The position numbers and the translations under genes are program-made. Below the pieces are notes generated by a model. That model was not told the DNA's origin. It saw only the letters and a list, made by a program, of their open reading frames with translations, and ran no database searches. Of a stretch of 51,591 nt of DNA, positions 51,057-51,591 are shown piece by piece. The stretch lies in contig BOKO01000031.1 in assembly GCA_016861025.1 (NCBI GenBank), positions 10,001 through 61,591 of the forward strand, written 5' to 3'. Position 1 is the stretch's first letter. Every line of letters begins with the position of its first letter. Source of the stretch: Chloroflexota bacterium. Its GTDB lineage: Bacteria > Chloroflexota > Anaerolineae > Caldilineales > Caldilineaceae.

Positions 51057-51591
51057 ATGAGTCATCCAGATCGAGATGCACTGCACGAACAACTTCAACA
51101 GACGCCCTATTTTGCCGGGCTTGACGCTGAAACATTGCACAGGCTGGCGAGCCTTGCCACCTGGCACGAATACGCACCCGGCGCAATCGTCTTTTTGGAA
51201 GGCGAGATCAACGCTGGACTTTACAGTGTTCATAGTGGTTGGGTGAAAGTGGTAAAGTTCTCACCCGACGGACGTGAGCAGGTATTGCGCTACATCGGCG
51301 CCGGCGAATCGTTCAACGAGATCGGCGTATTTTTGGCGCGCCCCAACCCTGCTACCGCCATTGCGCTGGAACAGAGTGTGCTGTGGCATCTACATCGCTC
51401 TGTGCTGCAACCTCTGTTGACCGCACGCCCCGATCTGCTACTACACGTGATGGCAAACATGGCTGACCGTATCACGTATCTGGCTGGTATGGTCGCCGAC
51501 CTCTCGCTGCACACTGTCGAGGTGCGGCTGGCACGGCTGTTGCTCGATGCAGCGACTGATGGCGCCCTGGTGCGCCATGCCTGGCTGACCC
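51057..51591 (+). CDS. Crp/Fnr-family transcription regulator (cut by window end)
   Basis: 178 codons from ATG 51057 (MSHPDRDALHEQLQQTPYFA) run to the window edge. The cyclic-nucleotide-binding-like beta-barrel is complete: HEYAPGAIVFLEGEINAGLYSVHSGWVKVVKFSPDGREQVL, GESFNEIGVF, then the dimerisation helix. The DNA-binding domain lies beyond the edge. There are no cysteines in the visible N-terminal part, so it is not an Fe-S Fnr; the layout fits a haem/NO-responsive Dnr-type or another Crp-like sensor. The nearby nitrate and nitrite respiration genes make a nitrogen-oxide role plausible, without proof. Confidence 0.85.
   Translation, partial: MSHPDRDALHEQLQQTPYFAGLDAETLHRLASLATWHEYAPGAIVFLEGEINAGLYSVHSGWVKVVKFSPDGREQVLRYIGAGESFNEIGVFLARPNPATAIALEQSVLWHLHRSVLQPLLTARPDLLLHVMANMADRITYLAGMVADLSLHTVEVRLARLLLDAATDGALVRHAWLT

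Overview
The window looks like a chromosomal segment of a Chloroflexota bacterium, most like the Anaerolineae/Caldilinea group. This is an inference from gene content and style: a PyrF-PyrE fusion, DUF5946 and Uma2 proteins, a Tat-lipoprotein sugar ABC operon, an nSTAND1-WD40-TPR giant protein, and Sec or Tat leaders without outer-membrane genes. No rRNA, tRNA, CRISPR array or complete insertion sequence was seen. Coding density is high and base composition is moderately GC-rich.

Layout. 0-2.7 kb: end of an unknown gene, then pyrFE and pyrD (UMP synthesis). 2.7-11.5 kb: mixed metabolic and accessory genes (CE7 esterase, Uma2 protein, secreted SBP-3/NBR1-Ig protein, DUF5946, AMP-forming acyl-CoA synthetase, DUF4160/DUF2442 pair) with several decayed genes: a methyltransferase with an internal deletion, and a C-terminal remnant of a type IIG restriction-modification enzyme. 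11.5-15.8 kb: nrfHA (nitrite to ammonia), divergent from a membrane-tethered XRE-TPR regulator and a YkgJ protein. 15.9-18.1 kb: kbl-tdh (threonine to glycine). 18.2-25.2 kb: a three-gene module of a membrane protein, a SIR2-like NADase and a 1725-residue nSTAND1-TM-WD40-TPR protein. This is the best candidate for an undescribed conflict or immunity system. 25.2-34.6 kb: LacI-controlled sugar uptake operon ending in a GH116 glycosidase, with a COG0523 GTPase inside it.

34.7-43.7 kb (minus strand): a type II DMSO-reductase-family operon with Tat-exported molybdo-subunit, two small proteins, four-cluster Fe-S subunit, TorD-type chaperone, haem-b subunit and a membrane protein. It resembles the periplasmic nitrate reductase / nitrite oxidoreductase group. 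A hicBA toxin-antitoxin cassette sits inside it on the opposite strand. 43.9-47 kb: a DUF433 antitoxin with a broken toxin partner and a NarX/NarL-like two-component system. 47-51.6 kb: a yybP-ykoY-type manganese riboswitch with a visible antiterminator/terminator switch, then a P-type Ca/Mn ATPase, an ExoD-like protein, and a Crp/Fnr regulator cut by the window end.

Taken together, the respiratory genes suggest nitrate reduction outside the membrane to nitrite, then NrfHA reduction to ammonia, under NarXL-like and possibly Crp/Fnr control. Short palindromic REP-like repeats occur at least four times, and strong hairpins close several operons.
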